From a bacterium (GTDB taxonomy: Bacteria > Vulcanimicrobiota > Xenobia > Xenobiales > JADMJV01): DNA of 60,963 nt. Positions within the stretch are counted from its first letter, which is position 1. The number at the start of each line of letters is the position of its first letter. Made by a program: the position numbers and the translations under genes. The notes beneath the pieces are model-generated. The model worked only from the letters and a program-made list of their open reading frames with translations, made no database searches and was not told the DNA's origin. The stretch lies in the NCBI GenBank assembly GCA_018780265.1, contig JADMJV010000065.1, forward strand, positions 1 through 60,963. The letters run 5' to 3'. This document shows, one piece after another, positions 52,561 to 60,947 of this stretch.

Positions 52561-53415
52561 TCAATTGAAGATGGCCTTATGAACCACATCGTGAACCTTG
52601 GTCAGTTCCGCCTTAGTGTGCGTAAGCGACTCAGCATAGCCCTTTTCGTAAGAGTCTTTGGCGCCCCGACCCAGACCCCACAGGCCCGCCGCCACAGGGG
52701 CCAGGCCCGAAGCCAACGCGATGCCCAAGGGCATGATGGGAGTGCCCACGACCTTAAAGGGCAAGGGGGTGTCGCCTTTCCAAAGCTCGTATTCGCCCCG
52801 CACCATGGCAGGCACAACGTAACCGGCAGACATCAGGGCGGTCGCTCCTGTCATCACGGTCCCGGTGAGCAAACCGCCACTCAACCCTTTGGCGGCAGCG
52901 CCCAGTTCTACTTCTATTGGCTTTTGCCCCTCCCCCAGGGTTGCTGTCTGCTCCGAGATAATGCCTTCGTGGGTGGAGTGAACTTCGTCGCGATAGAGCC
53001 CTACATCGTGGAGGGCGTGGTTGACCGCACCAGAGACACCCTTTTCGGCCCCGTAATAGAAGCCGCTGCACAGCCCGTAGAGTGCTCCCACAGCGGGGCT
53101 CAGCACCACCGCGCCAGCCGCCGCGAAGGGGAGTAGCGCGCCTGTCATCCACTTGAGATTGGTGCCCAGCTTGGGAGTGTCCTTGAGGGCTTTGGCTGCA
53201 TCCAGGAACATGCCAGGAGCGCTCCGGGCCGTCTGAAAAGCCGCTCCGGTGCCCACGATAGCCATACCAGCCACCGCCGAGGGCAATGCCCGCAGAGCCT
53301 TGGTCAAATTACTGGCATCGTCCTTGGGGGGAGGTATCCAGCCTTCTTCCTTCTTGACGGTCGTCTGAGGGGGGTTCAGTCGGGGAAAAAATGTCCGGTG
53401 GGATGTGATATTCAC
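52561..53415 (-). CDS. Gly/Ala-rich hydrophobic hypothetical protein
   Basis: 284 aa from GTG 53415, chosen because GGGAG lies 8 bases upstream. Residues ~45-140 and ~175-245 are Gly/Ala/Val-rich with small-residue zipper patterns (ALPSAVAGMAIVGTGAAF; AAAGAVVLSPAVGALYGL); a polar helical C-terminus follows. No signal peptide and no catalytic motif. It is divergent from the lethal-factor-like peptidase, ~190 bases away, and resembles other local products in composition. Confidence 0.55.
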   Translation of the reverse strand: MNITSHRTFFPRLNPPQTTVKKEEGWIPPPKDDASNLTKALRALPSAVAGMAIVGTGAAFQTARSAPGMFLDAAKALKDTPKLGTNLKWMTGALLPFAAAGAVVLSPAVGALYGLCSGFYYGAEKGVSGAVNHALHDVGLYRDEVHSTHEGIISEQTATLGEGQKPIEVELGAAAKGLSGGLLTGTVMTGATALMSAGYVVPAMVRGEYELWKGDTPLPFKVVGTPIMPLGIALASGLAPVAAGLWGLGRGAKDSYEKGYAESLTHTKAELTKVHDVVHKAIFN

Positions 53416-53602
53416 GGTTTGGTCTCCCTGTCTTTGTGATGCCTTCAGTGTAAGCCAGCTTCGTAGCTCTTCCATTATGGGAGCGTGAAAGGGAACGCTC
53501 GGATTTGTTTACATTTCGGCAACGACCCGGATCTATTCTCCAGAGTTGCTCCAGCTCAGTCGCCTAGGGTGGGCTCAAGCGACTCAAGGAGGACCGACGA
53601 AG

Positions 53603-54316
53603 ATGGACACAATCTCGATGCTTGCAGGCCTGGCGCGCCGCGCCCTGACCCCGGAGCCCCCAAAGCCCTCAGGTATTTTTGGGGGCTCGATGGGAAATGT
53701 CCCACCTGAGAAAGTGCGCGAACTCAAAGCGCGAGTTCAGGAGAATTCTCAAATCCTGGACCATATGGTGCTGGCCCCGGAGGATCAGAAGGCCCAACTG
53801 AAAGCCAGCATTACCTCTACGGTCCCGGCAAGCATGCTGCGCGCCGTCGCTCGCGAGGGGGTGCAAATTGTGGTCGTGCGCAAAGATACCTTCGCAGACC
53901 CCCAGACTGTGGGCGCCTACAGCGCCAAACACAAACTTATTGGCGTGCGACCGACGGAATTGCTGACCGGAACTCCCATTCATGAACTGGCTCATGCCTA
54001 TGACGACGCGCTGGCTCCCGACGTCGAAGTCAATGGCAAGAAGGAGCAGCGCAACCGTTCTGACCAACCCGATTTCCAGAAGATATACAGAAGCTATTTG
54101 AAAAACACCGAGGGACAATTGCCGGTCGGGCAAGATTGGATACCAACCAGCGAAATGGAACAGGCCAAGGGGAGTATGTGGAGCGGCTACGCGCGCAAAA
54201 ACGCCCACGAGTACTTTGCCGAGGGTGTCGAGCATTTTCTCCATCCCTTCAAAAAGGCGGAGTTAGCCAGGACCGACCCCCAGCTCAGCCAATTTCTCGC
54301 CCAAACCCTGCACTGA
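53603..54316 (+). CDS. Anthrax lethal factor-like zinc metallopeptidase
   Basis: 237 aa from ATG 53603 with AAGGAGGA upstream. Zinc site H127-E-L-A-H131 in PIHELAHAYDD, followed by GYARKNAHEYFAE (~195-207). This second block lines up with the lethal-factor catalytic region SYGRTNEAEFFAE, giving third ligand Glu203 and the catalytic Tyr196 at the same seven-residue spacing; HELAHAYDD likewise matches HEFGHAVDD. So the active site looks complete. The ~110 residues before it have no known domain. No signal peptide or translocation domain, so secretion route and target are unknown. Flanked by unrecognised Gly/Ala-rich proteins. Confidence 0.8.
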   Translation: MDTISMLAGLARRALTPEPPKPSGIFGGSMGNVPPEKVRELKARVQENSQILDHMVLAPEDQKAQLKASITSTVPASMLRAVAREGVQIVVVRKDTFADPQTVGAYSAKHKLIGVRPTELLTGTPIHELAHAYDDALAPDVEVNGKKEQRNRSDQPDFQKIYRSYLKNTEGQLPVGQDWIPTSEMEQAKGSMWSGYARKNAHEYFAEGVEHFLHPFKKAELARTDPQLSQFLAQTLH

Positions 54317-54334
54317 CTCCGAGTGGATCGTCGA

Positions 54335-54727
54335 CTACCCCGACTCAGACTGCCGAGCCGCCTGAGCCCCCACAGCCAGTGCCCCGATACCCGCTGCGGC
54401 CAGCGCCCCGGTAAGCCCGAAACGGGCGCTGGCATGGCCTGCGAGGGCTCCAATGAGAGCCCCAGAAATCGTGGCCCCCAGATTTTCACGGACGAAACCA
54501 CCAGCTCGACCCGTCACCACGGCCGCGCCCGCCAATGCTCCCCCGACATACGGGTGGGAGGGAATCAACAGTCCGACCATGGCCGGCACCCCGAACTGCA
54601 CGAGTCCGATCTTGGAGCCCTCCACGAAGCTCTTTTTTGGTGATGGCCCGTCCGGCCCTTTGGAAGGCGGCTGAGGCGGCTTGGAAAGCTTACGCAAGTA
54701 GGGAACAGGTGGCTGGTTAATTTTCAT
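54335..54727 (-). CDS. Glycine-zipper-like hypothetical protein
   Basis: 130 aa. Pro/Lys-rich first ~30 residues, then continuous Gly/Ala hydrophobic sequence (GGALAGAAVVTGRAGGF, GATISGALIGALAGHA, GLTGALAAAGIGALAVG) with GxxxG-type spacing suited to membrane helix packing. No family recognised. Its last 19 bases of gap face the peptidase gene convergently. Most of the coding part is repeated almost identically at 57286-57574. Confidence 0.6.
   Translation of the reverse strand: MKINQPPVPYLRKLSKPPQPPSKGPDGPSPKKSFVEGSKIGLVQFGVPAMVGLLIPSHPYVGGALAGAAVVTGRAGGFVRENLGATISGALIGALAGHASARFGLTGALAAAGIGALAVGAQAARQSESG
54376..54664. repeat. 289-bp duplicated segment, copy 1
   Basis: Matches 57286-57574 in the same orientation with about four mismatches and no gaps by manual comparison. 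Copy 1 lies within the intact Gly-zipper gene. Confidence 0.92.
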
Positions 54728-55159
54728 AACTCGACTACCCTAGAAACCCCGCATTGCCATCAGATGACCGATCCGTTAACTTCACCCCATCATTTCTTTA
54801 AGGGCACGCCTCGAAGTTGTCGGGTTTCCTCGTGTCCTGTCGAGAGGGATCTCGCCCAAGCTCGCTGGAGCATTTCGCCGACCGGCCCCGGTGACAACGT
54901 GCTTCGGGCCGAGGTGCCGGTCAAGCTTGAATTCCAGGAAATCGGTCCGCAGGGACGTACCGGGTGGCCGACAGCGACGGCACCGTTTGGGCCGTGCGCG
55001 GTCTCCCCGACGCGAGCGTGCATTGCAGGGCGGTTGTTGGCACACGTGGGTCACTTGTGCGAACTGTTGTGAATACAAAAAAGATGGGGGGAGCAAGGGT
55101 ATCAGACCACGACGACCCGGTGGCTCCAAACGTTGGACCTCTTGGGGCGTGAGATCGGT
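54728..55159. other. Gene-free stretch
   Basis: About 430 bases without a convincing gene. Open frames on both strands (for example 54964-55152 and 54782-55129) are Arg/Pro-rich or lack recognisable motifs. It borders the metallophosphoesterase relic and is likely eroded DNA. Confidence 0.5.
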
Positions 55160-55359
55160 TTAGAAGCGAACCAGAGTCAGTTCGGCACCACTAGCGCACT
55201 CGGGGCATCTGACCTCCCTCCATGCCAATGCCGCGGTTTAAGGCCTGACTCAAAGCGTTTGCCGTATTTGGAATGGGTGATAAGGGCGCCGTAGAGCGGG
55301 AGCGCCACCTGGCCTCCGTGGGTGTGCCCGGCCAGATAGAGGTTCGGTCTTGCCAGCAA
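55160..55359 (-). pseudogene. Metallophosphoesterase C-terminal fragment
   Basis: The frame gives YLAGHTHGGQVALPLYGALI, the metal-binding GHTHGGQ motif of YkuE-type phosphoesterases. The expected next part, ALNRGIGMEGGQMPRVR, is in another frame, then a stop, then ELTLVRF and TAA at 55160 back in a further frame. The N-terminal two thirds are absent. Truncated and frameshifted. Confidence 0.7.
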
Positions 55360-55421
55360 TCAGGCCCCTGTTGGCACGCCTTGGGTGGGCCTGATTTTTC
55401 AGGCAATTTCGGCAAATTTCT

Positions 55422-55449
55422 TTGATGATTGCTCACTATGGTATACAAT
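55422..55449 (+). promoter_or_regulatory. Putative sigma-70 promoter of the ATPase gene
   Basis: TTGATG (55422-55427), 16-base spacer, TACAAT (55444-55449). The expected start would be only a few bases before ATG 55461, so the transcript may be nearly leaderless. Local sequence is more AT-rich than its surroundings. Confidence 0.55.
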
Positions 55450-55460
55450 AAGACTGCATT

Positions 55461-56639
55461 ATGGATTATTTAGTCTTCGAACGTGAACTTGGGTCGCGCC
55501 TTCAATTTGTCCCTGGACTGCCCATCCTGGTGTTGGTCGGGGCTCGCCGCACGGGCAAAACCACCCTGATCAGGAACTGGTATGCGAGGGCTGAAGGGCA
55601 TAAAGCCTGGCTGGACGGGGATAACCCTGCCGATCTCCTGGCCTGGGAAAGATTTTTAGGTGGACAAGATCCGGCGAGTTGGCTGGGCTCACTCCTCGGT
55701 CTTGATGCTAAAGGTTGTGGAATTCTGGTCTTAGATGAAGCTCAGGGATTCTCGCAAGTCAGTCGACTTGTGAAGGTTCTGGTCGATGCTTTACCGGGGC
55801 TGCGGGTGGTCATGAGTGGTTCTAGCGCTCTCAAGCTGAAGGACTTTTCGGCCGAAAGCATGGCCGGTCGCAAGCAGTTGTTGGAGCTTTATCCTTTAAG
55901 TCTTAAAGAACGACTCTCCCCGCTGACTCCGTCCCTGCGAGCCTCGAGCGCCCCTGGCATGCTGCAGGAGATGCTGGTGTGGGGAGGATTTCCGGGTGCC
56001 ATGGCACTACCCCCGGACTGGTCACGGGTGAGTTACCTGACCGAGGTGCTGGATTCAACCCTCTATCGCGACTTGTTAAGCGAGACCCGCTCACGAGATG
56101 TGGCTGTACTCAAGCGTTTGCTTGTTTACCTGGCCCGTTCAGTGGGCAGCAAACTGAATACGGCCAACCTCTCGGCCAGCCTCGAACTCAACCGGGCCAC
56201 AGTCAGCCGTTATTTGCACCTGCTCAGCGAAGCTTCGGTGCTGCTGCTCTTGCCCGGAATCACCGGCCAGGGCATACTGCCCAAGGCCCAGCCAAAACCG
56301 TATTTTTTGGATAACGGGTTGCTTTCGATGTTGTTGGCCGATGACCGCTCATTCTTGATGCGCAGGCCCGAAGAGCAAGGCCTGCTGCTGGAGAATTTTT
56401 TCGTGGCGGAACTGCACAAGAGCTACCACTACCAGGGCGATCACTTGACCCAACTGGGCTACCTCTGGGACAAGCGGGCGGAGATCGACCTGGTAGCCTA
56501 CAGCCGGGGAGCTATTCAGGCCGCCTGGGAAGTGAAGCTCAGTCAAACCCAAGGCGGTAGTCGGCATTCTCGGGAGTTGCTGGGTTCAGCCCCGTTCAGG
56601 CTGGTCAACCTGCAAAATATGCCCGAGTTTTTGCTCTAG
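55461..56639 (+). CDS. AAA-type ATPase with DUF4143
   Basis: 392 aa. Walker A VGARRTGKTTLIRNW near residue 30, Walker B ILVLDEAQGFSQ near residue 91, sensor SGSSALKL; the C-terminal half resembles DUF4143 with winged-helix SLELNRATVSRYLHLLSEA and a PD-(D/E)xK-like end (KRAEIDLVA ... WEVKLSQ). These ATPases are widespread, strain-variable and of uncertain function, often in mobile or defence-rich DNA. It sits among gene fragments. Confidence 0.82.
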   Translation: MDYLVFERELGSRLQFVPGLPILVLVGARRTGKTTLIRNWYARAEGHKAWLDGDNPADLLAWERFLGGQDPASWLGSLLGLDAKGCGILVLDEAQGFSQVSRLVKVLVDALPGLRVVMSGSSALKLKDFSAESMAGRKQLLELYPLSLKERLSPLTPSLRASSAPGMLQEMLVWGGFPGAMALPPDWSRVSYLTEVLDSTLYRDLLSETRSRDVAVLKRLLVYLARSVGSKLNTANLSASLELNRATVSRYLHLLSEASVLLLLPGITGQGILPKAQPKPYFLDNGLLSMLLADDRSFLMRRPEEQGLLLENFFVAELHKSYHYQGDHLTQLGYLWDKRAEIDLVAYSRGAIQAAWEVKLSQTQGGSRHSRELLGSAPFRLVNLQNMPEFLL

Positions 56640-56691
56640 GTCCGAGCTTCATAGCGCACGGTCGCAGGCGGGAGCTTCTGCTGGGCCTCTT

Positions 56692-56964
56692 TCAAAGGTT
56701 GCCGTACTCGCCACGAGAGTTGCCGAAACCTTGAAAGTCTTCTTGCAACACTGCCAGGAGCTCTTCACGAATCACTTCGAACCCCACCGCGCCAGCAGTC
56801 AGGCGGCGCAACCAGACCAACAGACGAAAAGGTGAGCCGGCCAATCCGACCTCCTCGTAGCCAGAACGCATCAGTTCTTCGAAGCTGCTCCCGGGGCCTA
56901 ACATTGCCAAAAATGCCACTACCCGGATCCTCGCTCCAGCTACTTTATGCCACGTTCTGGTCAC
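56692..56964 (-). CDS. Short ORF, possibly a gene remnant
   Basis: 90 codons from GTG 56964. The peptide (SGYEEVGLAGSPFRLLVWLR onwards) has plausible protein composition, but no family, signal or good ribosome site is seen. It overlaps the remnant just upstream on the same strand and may belong to it in another frame. Confidence 0.3.
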   Translation of the reverse strand: MTRTWHKVAGARIRVVAFLAMLGPGSSFEELMRSGYEEVGLAGSPFRLLVWLRRLTAGAVGFEVIREELLAVLQEDFQGFGNSRGEYGNL

Positions 56965-57285
56965 GGTCGCGCTGGAAGAGCTTGGTGTCCATGGCCGAGC
57001 GCGAAGCGATGGTGGCTGCGGCTACGGCCGAAATCAGTTCCAACGGCCAGTCGTCCCTGGTGGGATTCGTCGGCGATCAGTATTTGGGTTAGTTTCCCCT
57101 CAGCCTGACGGCTTTTGAGCGCCATCCAGGCTCCCTCCAGCTCGGTGCCCAGGAAAACGAATGGCTCGCCTCCGGGATTGTTTGCCAGGCGGGCCAGATA
57201 GGGGCTCACCAGTTTGCGACCGTTCTCGTCCTGGCTCGGCGCCAGGGCTTCCAGGCAGATGAAGCGCTGGGCCGAGGAATCAGGA
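56942..57285 (-). pseudogene. Frameshifted fragment of an unrecognised gene
   Basis: One frame reads RFICLEALAPSQDENGRKLV, then ARLANNPGGEPFVFLGTELE and KLTQILIADES, well-behaved protein sequence without a start codon. Near 57060 it changes to a frame reading DWPLELISAVAAATIASRSA and closing with TAA at about 56945. The 5' end is cut exactly where the 289-bp duplication ends, so insertion of that segment probably broke the gene. Confidence 0.5.
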
Positions 57286-57592
57286 CCAGTGCCCCGATAC
57301 CCGCTGCGGCCAGCGCCCCGGTAAGCCCGAAACGGGCGCCGGCATGGCCTGCGAGGGCTCCAATGAGAGCCCCAGAAATCGTGGCCCCCAGATTTTCACG
57401 GACGAAACCACCAGCTCGACCCGTCACCACGGCCGCGCCCGCCAATGCTCCCCCGACATACGGGTGGGAGGGAATCAACAGTCCGACCATGGCCGGCACC
57501 CCGAACTGCACGAGTCCGATCTTGCAACCCTCCACGAAGCTCTTTTTTGGTGATGGCCCGTCCGGCCCCTTGGACTCGCCGTGAACGCCCAT
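57206..57592 (-). pseudogene. Truncated chimeric copy of the Gly-zipper gene
   Basis: From ATG 57592 the product shares GPDGPSPKKSFVEG through AAAGIGAL with the 54335-54727 product, then runs out of frame into the neighbouring fragment (VLIPRPSASSAWKPWRRA) until TGA at 57206. It lacks the original first ~25 residues and the C-terminus. It might be expressed, but is most likely a by-product of the duplication. Confidence 0.6.
57286..57574. repeat. 289-bp duplicated segment, copy 2
   Basis: Second copy of 54376-54664; abrupt loss of similarity on both sides with no evident target-site duplication or terminal inverted repeat. Confidence 0.92.
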
Positions 57593-57603
57593 CCGCCGGT
57601 CCC

Positions 57604-59028
57604 TTACGGTTCTGCCCACTCGGAGGCCAAAATCCGGTAATTTTCTTCTTCCAGTTTGCGTCCCAGCCGCTGAGTGAGCGCCACCAATCGCTTCAAGCAA
57701 TGGGACGGATCCTTGAGAGTGGGCAGCCACTCTCGATGACACTCGAGGGCCTCTGGCCACTGTTGCCCGGTCCAGAGCCAGTCACATATTGTCTCGAGTT
57801 GATCGCTCTTGCGACTGGCTCGCAACAGAGTCTGGAGAGGTTCCCGGTAGCCGGGAGGTTGGGGAGGGGCCTGGCACAGGCACAGCAAGATGCCCTCGGC
57901 GTTGGCTGGATCATGGCGGAGTTGGTAGGCCTGCTGCCAATAGCTCAGGGCCTCTTCGAAATGCGCGCACTGTTGCTCCAGTTGAGCCAGACGATGCAAC
58001 CAGGGAATCGCGTCCTGCGAACGCTGTCGAGCCAGCGCGAGCCGAGCGGCGAGCACTGAGCGGGCCCCGTCGCTCTCGCCTTGGCCCAGTAAAACTTCGC
58101 CAACCTCCTCTTGAAGCCAACCCAGTCGATCCAGGTCGGAGGCCGGTTGGAGCAGCGCGCTGGAGGCCAGGTCGAGCCACAAACCGGCCACCCGAGTGCG
58201 CAGCTGGGGGTTGTCCACCGCCCGGAGCAGGCTGGCATCAAGCCCAAATCGGTTGCCGATGGCCATGCCCCGGTGAGCCATCTGCTGGCTGGCCACCCCG
58301 TGAATTTGCGTTTCAAAATCCCCCCGATCCGTGCCCAGAATCAACGAATATTCCTCATCCCATTCGCGATCATGATGATGGGGAGCGGGCCGAAAGTCGG
58401 GCAGGGGCGCCTGGCTCGATCGCAGGGCCAAGGATCCCAGGTTGGCGGACAGATCGAAGGGCCGGTTGAGAGGTTTTTGGTTCAACTCGATGGCTATGCG
58501 CGAGTGCAGGCAGCGTTGCAAGAGCAGCGACTCGACTCGCTGGAAGCGCTGAAAGAAAGGAAGTTGGACCCGAACGTGAAAGTTTTTCCCGGTGCACTGG
58601 CGGCGGATCCCCTGGGGGGTCCAACTGCCTTCCGCCACTTCTACCGCCAGCACCCGGGGATTTGCCTGAAGGGCTCCCAATACGGCCAGAGCCAGACTGC
58701 GGATGGGTGCCGTGGAACCCGGCACAAAGTTCTGGATCAGTGAGTCGAGTTGGGCCAGGGATGGTGCCTGGCCATTGTGATCCAATAGCACCTGACCTCT
58801 GGAGAGTCGAATGACAACCCGACTGGCCCCCGACTGACTGGCCCAACTGACCAACAGCAGCACGAACTCCTCCGGGTCGGCCAGCCGAATGCCTTTGGCC
58901 AGAGCCTGACGTACGTCGATGCTGAACTGGCCGGTGGAGTCGAACTGGCCGGATTGCACCGCGTCGTGAATAAATTTGTCCACCCGGCACTTTTCGACAG
59001 AAGCTTGCACAGAGACTTTTTGGGGCAT
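57604..59028 (-). CDS. Degenerate GHKL-like N-terminus with TPR C-terminus
   Basis: 474 aa from ATG 59028; the longer open frame upstream is a shadow of the SPFH gene. Residues ~30-100 (SIDVRQALAKGIRLADPEEF, then LLLVSWASQSGASRVVIRLS) resemble the first part of GHKL/Hsp90-like ATP-binding domains in TPR-containing proteins, but the catalytic N-box and Gly boxes are not clear. Residues ~330-470 are TPR-like helices. Role unknown; divergent from two SPFH genes. Confidence 0.5.
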   Translation of the reverse strand: MPQKVSVQASVEKCRVDKFIHDAVQSGQFDSTGQFSIDVRQALAKGIRLADPEEFVLLLVSWASQSGASRVVIRLSRGQVLLDHNGQAPSLAQLDSLIQNFVPGSTAPIRSLALAVLGALQANPRVLAVEVAEGSWTPQGIRRQCTGKNFHVRVQLPFFQRFQRVESLLLQRCLHSRIAIELNQKPLNRPFDLSANLGSLALRSSQAPLPDFRPAPHHHDREWDEEYSLILGTDRGDFETQIHGVASQQMAHRGMAIGNRFGLDASLLRAVDNPQLRTRVAGLWLDLASSALLQPASDLDRLGWLQEEVGEVLLGQGESDGARSVLAARLALARQRSQDAIPWLHRLAQLEQQCAHFEEALSYWQQAYQLRHDPANAEGILLCLCQAPPQPPGYREPLQTLLRASRKSDQLETICDWLWTGQQWPEALECHREWLPTLKDPSHCLKRLVALTQRLGRKLEEENYRILASEWAEP

Positions 59029-59064
59029 AGTAATGGCGAACCGACAAAGAAATGGGGATTCTCT

Positions 59065-60048
59065 ATGGAACTCATCCTGGGAGTAACGCTGGGCTTTGTG
59101 GCCTGGTTTATAGTCTGTTATGGGCTGGGCGGTTTTTATACCGTGGGACCCAACGAGAGGGCCGTCAAGACGGTTTATGGTCGGGCCGAGCGAATCGGCG
59201 AATTGACCACTCTGGACGACCCGATTGCCGAGCACCTCAACGAAGACGAACGGGAGCGATATGCCTATCCGCAGGTGCGCGTGATCGCTCCGGGCGGTCC
59301 CTACTTCAAGTTCCCCTGGGAGCGCATCTACAAAGTCAATATCGCCACCGAAACAGTCAGTATCGGCTTCGACCCTGAAAACCAACTCGCCAACCAGGCT
59401 GGTCAGGTTCTGGAGGCCGTCACCAAAGATCAGCTCAATACCGGGCTGGCCGGTCAGATTCGCTTCACGGTGTGTGAACGCAATCTGTATGCTTACCTTT
59501 TTGGCGTGAAAAATCCACTGGCTCACATCATGGGCTTCTTGCACGCCGTATTGCGCGAGCGCATCGCCAACTTCGAGACCCCCCAGTCTCCTTCCGAAGA
59601 GGAGGGAGCGCTGGCGGCCACGGGCGTGTCCATCAACGACCTGCGCAAGAACCTGCGCGATCTCAACGAGCGCATGGAGGTCGAATCGCGCTGCTCTTCG
59701 GCCCGCTACGGCCTGATGCTAAACGCCGCGCTGATTACCAGCATCGATCCCCCGGCCGACGTGGAATCGGCACTGGCAGCCATCAACACGGCTCACAATC
59801 AGGTGTCTTCCGAGATCAGTTTGGCTCAGGCTGGGGCCGATCAGAAGATCGTGCAGTCCAAGCGGGCAGTGGAGATTGAGACACTGCGGGCTCAGGCCGA
59901 AATTGAGCCATTGACGGCCCTGACCAACGAACTGGTCCAACTGAAGAACAACGGCAGTCGGGCGGCGCTGCAAACCTACCTGCGACACACCCGCCTGAAC
60001 CTGTTCAAAAAAGCCGAGAAAGTCTTTTTGGAGGACTCACGCAAATGA
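59065..60048 (+). CDS. SPFH/band-7 membrane protein (first of pair)
   Basis: 327 aa from ATG 59065. N-terminal membrane anchor (~5-25), then the SPFH domain: YTVGPNERAVKTVYGRAERI, GGPYFKFPWERIYKVN, and the helical RERIANFETPQS region with a long coiled tail (~200-320, QAGADQKIVQSKRAVEIE). Builds membrane microdomains or quality-control rafts. Overlaps the next SPFH gene by 4 bases; the partner NfeD is not in the window. Confidence 0.85.
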   Translation: MELILGVTLGFVAWFIVCYGLGGFYTVGPNERAVKTVYGRAERIGELTTLDDPIAEHLNEDERERYAYPQVRVIAPGGPYFKFPWERIYKVNIATETVSIGFDPENQLANQAGQVLEAVTKDQLNTGLAGQIRFTVCERNLYAYLFGVKNPLAHIMGFLHAVLRERIANFETPQSPSEEEGALAATGVSINDLRKNLRDLNERMEVESRCSSARYGLMLNAALITSIDPPADVESALAAINTAHNQVSSEISLAQAGADQKIVQSKRAVEIETLRAQAEIEPLTALTNELVQLKNNGSRAALQTYLRHTRLNLFKKAEKVFLEDSRK

Positions 60049-60947
60049 TCGGAATTGCCTTCTTCACTTTTATCGTCTGCTTGATCTTTGTGCCCATCGC
60101 TTTTGCCTTCGCGCGCTTGTTTTGCCTGTACGCCATCTGCGAAGAGCGGACATGCCTTATCTACACGCTCTTTGGCAAAGTGATCGGGACCATCAACGAG
60201 CCCGGCCTGCATCTCTTGCCTTTGGTTTTTGGCCCCCGCGCTTTGCTGGTGACCTTCTTTGGCCGGTGCTATCGCGTCGATATGCGTCTGGATCAAGATT
60301 ACCTGCGCAGTCAGCCGGTCAACTCCGAAGAAGGCGCGCCCATGGGGATTGGCGTGTGGTTTGAGATGTTGATCAGCGACCCGGAGTCCTTCCTGTTCAA
60401 GAACACCGACCCGCGCGGCAGTTTGCGGGCCAATGTCAGCAACGCTACGGTGCGCTGTCTGAGCAACATGAAGCTCTCTGACATGTTGGAAAATCGCCAT
60501 CAAATGAGCCGCTCAGTGCGGGCCGAGGTGAGTGCCCAATCTCGGGAATGGGGCTACCAGTTGGGGTCGGTCTACATCCGCAAGGTGCATCTGCGCGACC
60601 ACGGGATGATCCGTCAGATCGAAGAAAAAGTGGTCAATCGCCTGCGTCAGGTGACCGGTGCGATCATGCAAGACGGAGCCAACCAGGTGAGCCTGATCAC
60701 CAGTACCGCCGAACGCAAGGCGGCCATTGAACTGGCGCGCGCCCAGGCCATCCGTCCCCAACTGGTGGGTAAGGCACTGCAGGAGATTTCCTCCGACCCC
60801 GAGGTTTCTGAAGCCGTTTTTGAGATTTTAGAAACGCAGAGATTGTTGGAGAATAAGGGCAGCTTGGTGATGTTTCGCTCCGGCACCGATCCAAAACTAT
60901 TGGGCGCCCTGTTAGCCAGCGAGCAAAGCATGGTGGGCCGGGGGTGA
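60045..60947 (+). CDS. SPFH/band-7 membrane protein (second of pair)
   Basis: 300 aa, ATG overlapping the previous stop. Two hydrophobic stretches at the N-terminus (~5-30), SPFH core with IYTLFGKVIGTINEPGLHLL and TFFGRCYRVDMRLDQDYLRS, then REWGYQLGSVYIRKVHLRD and a helical tail. It differs clearly from the first protein, so the pair probably forms a hetero-oligomer like HflK/HflC. Ends 16 bases before the window edge. Confidence 0.85.
   Translation: MIGIAFFTFIVCLIFVPIAFAFARLFCLYAICEERTCLIYTLFGKVIGTINEPGLHLLPLVFGPRALLVTFFGRCYRVDMRLDQDYLRSQPVNSEEGAPMGIGVWFEMLISDPESFLFKNTDPRGSLRANVSNATVRCLSNMKLSDMLENRHQMSRSVRAEVSAQSREWGYQLGSVYIRKVHLRDHGMIRQIEEKVVNRLRQVTGAIMQDGANQVSLITSTAERKAAIELARAQAIRPQLVGKALQEISSDPEVSEAVFEILETQRLLENKGSLVMFRSGTDPKLLGALLASEQSMVGRG

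Noticed and set aside
54923..54934. AAGCTTGAATTC resembles adjoining cloning sites and might suggest vector contamination.
   Set aside because: The flanks continue as ordinary GC-rich sequence with no vector features; two six-base sites side by side can occur by chance.
57206..57760. 184-codon open frame on the minus strand as a full gene.
   Set aside because: Its first 56 codons are a shadow of the 57604-59028 gene and its end is out-of-frame remnant; only the duplicated middle has a counterpart.
59029..59544. N-terminal 172 residues of the long minus-strand frame.
   Set aside because: They lie antisense over the SPFH coding region and lack protein-like features; ATG 59028 starts the plausible protein.
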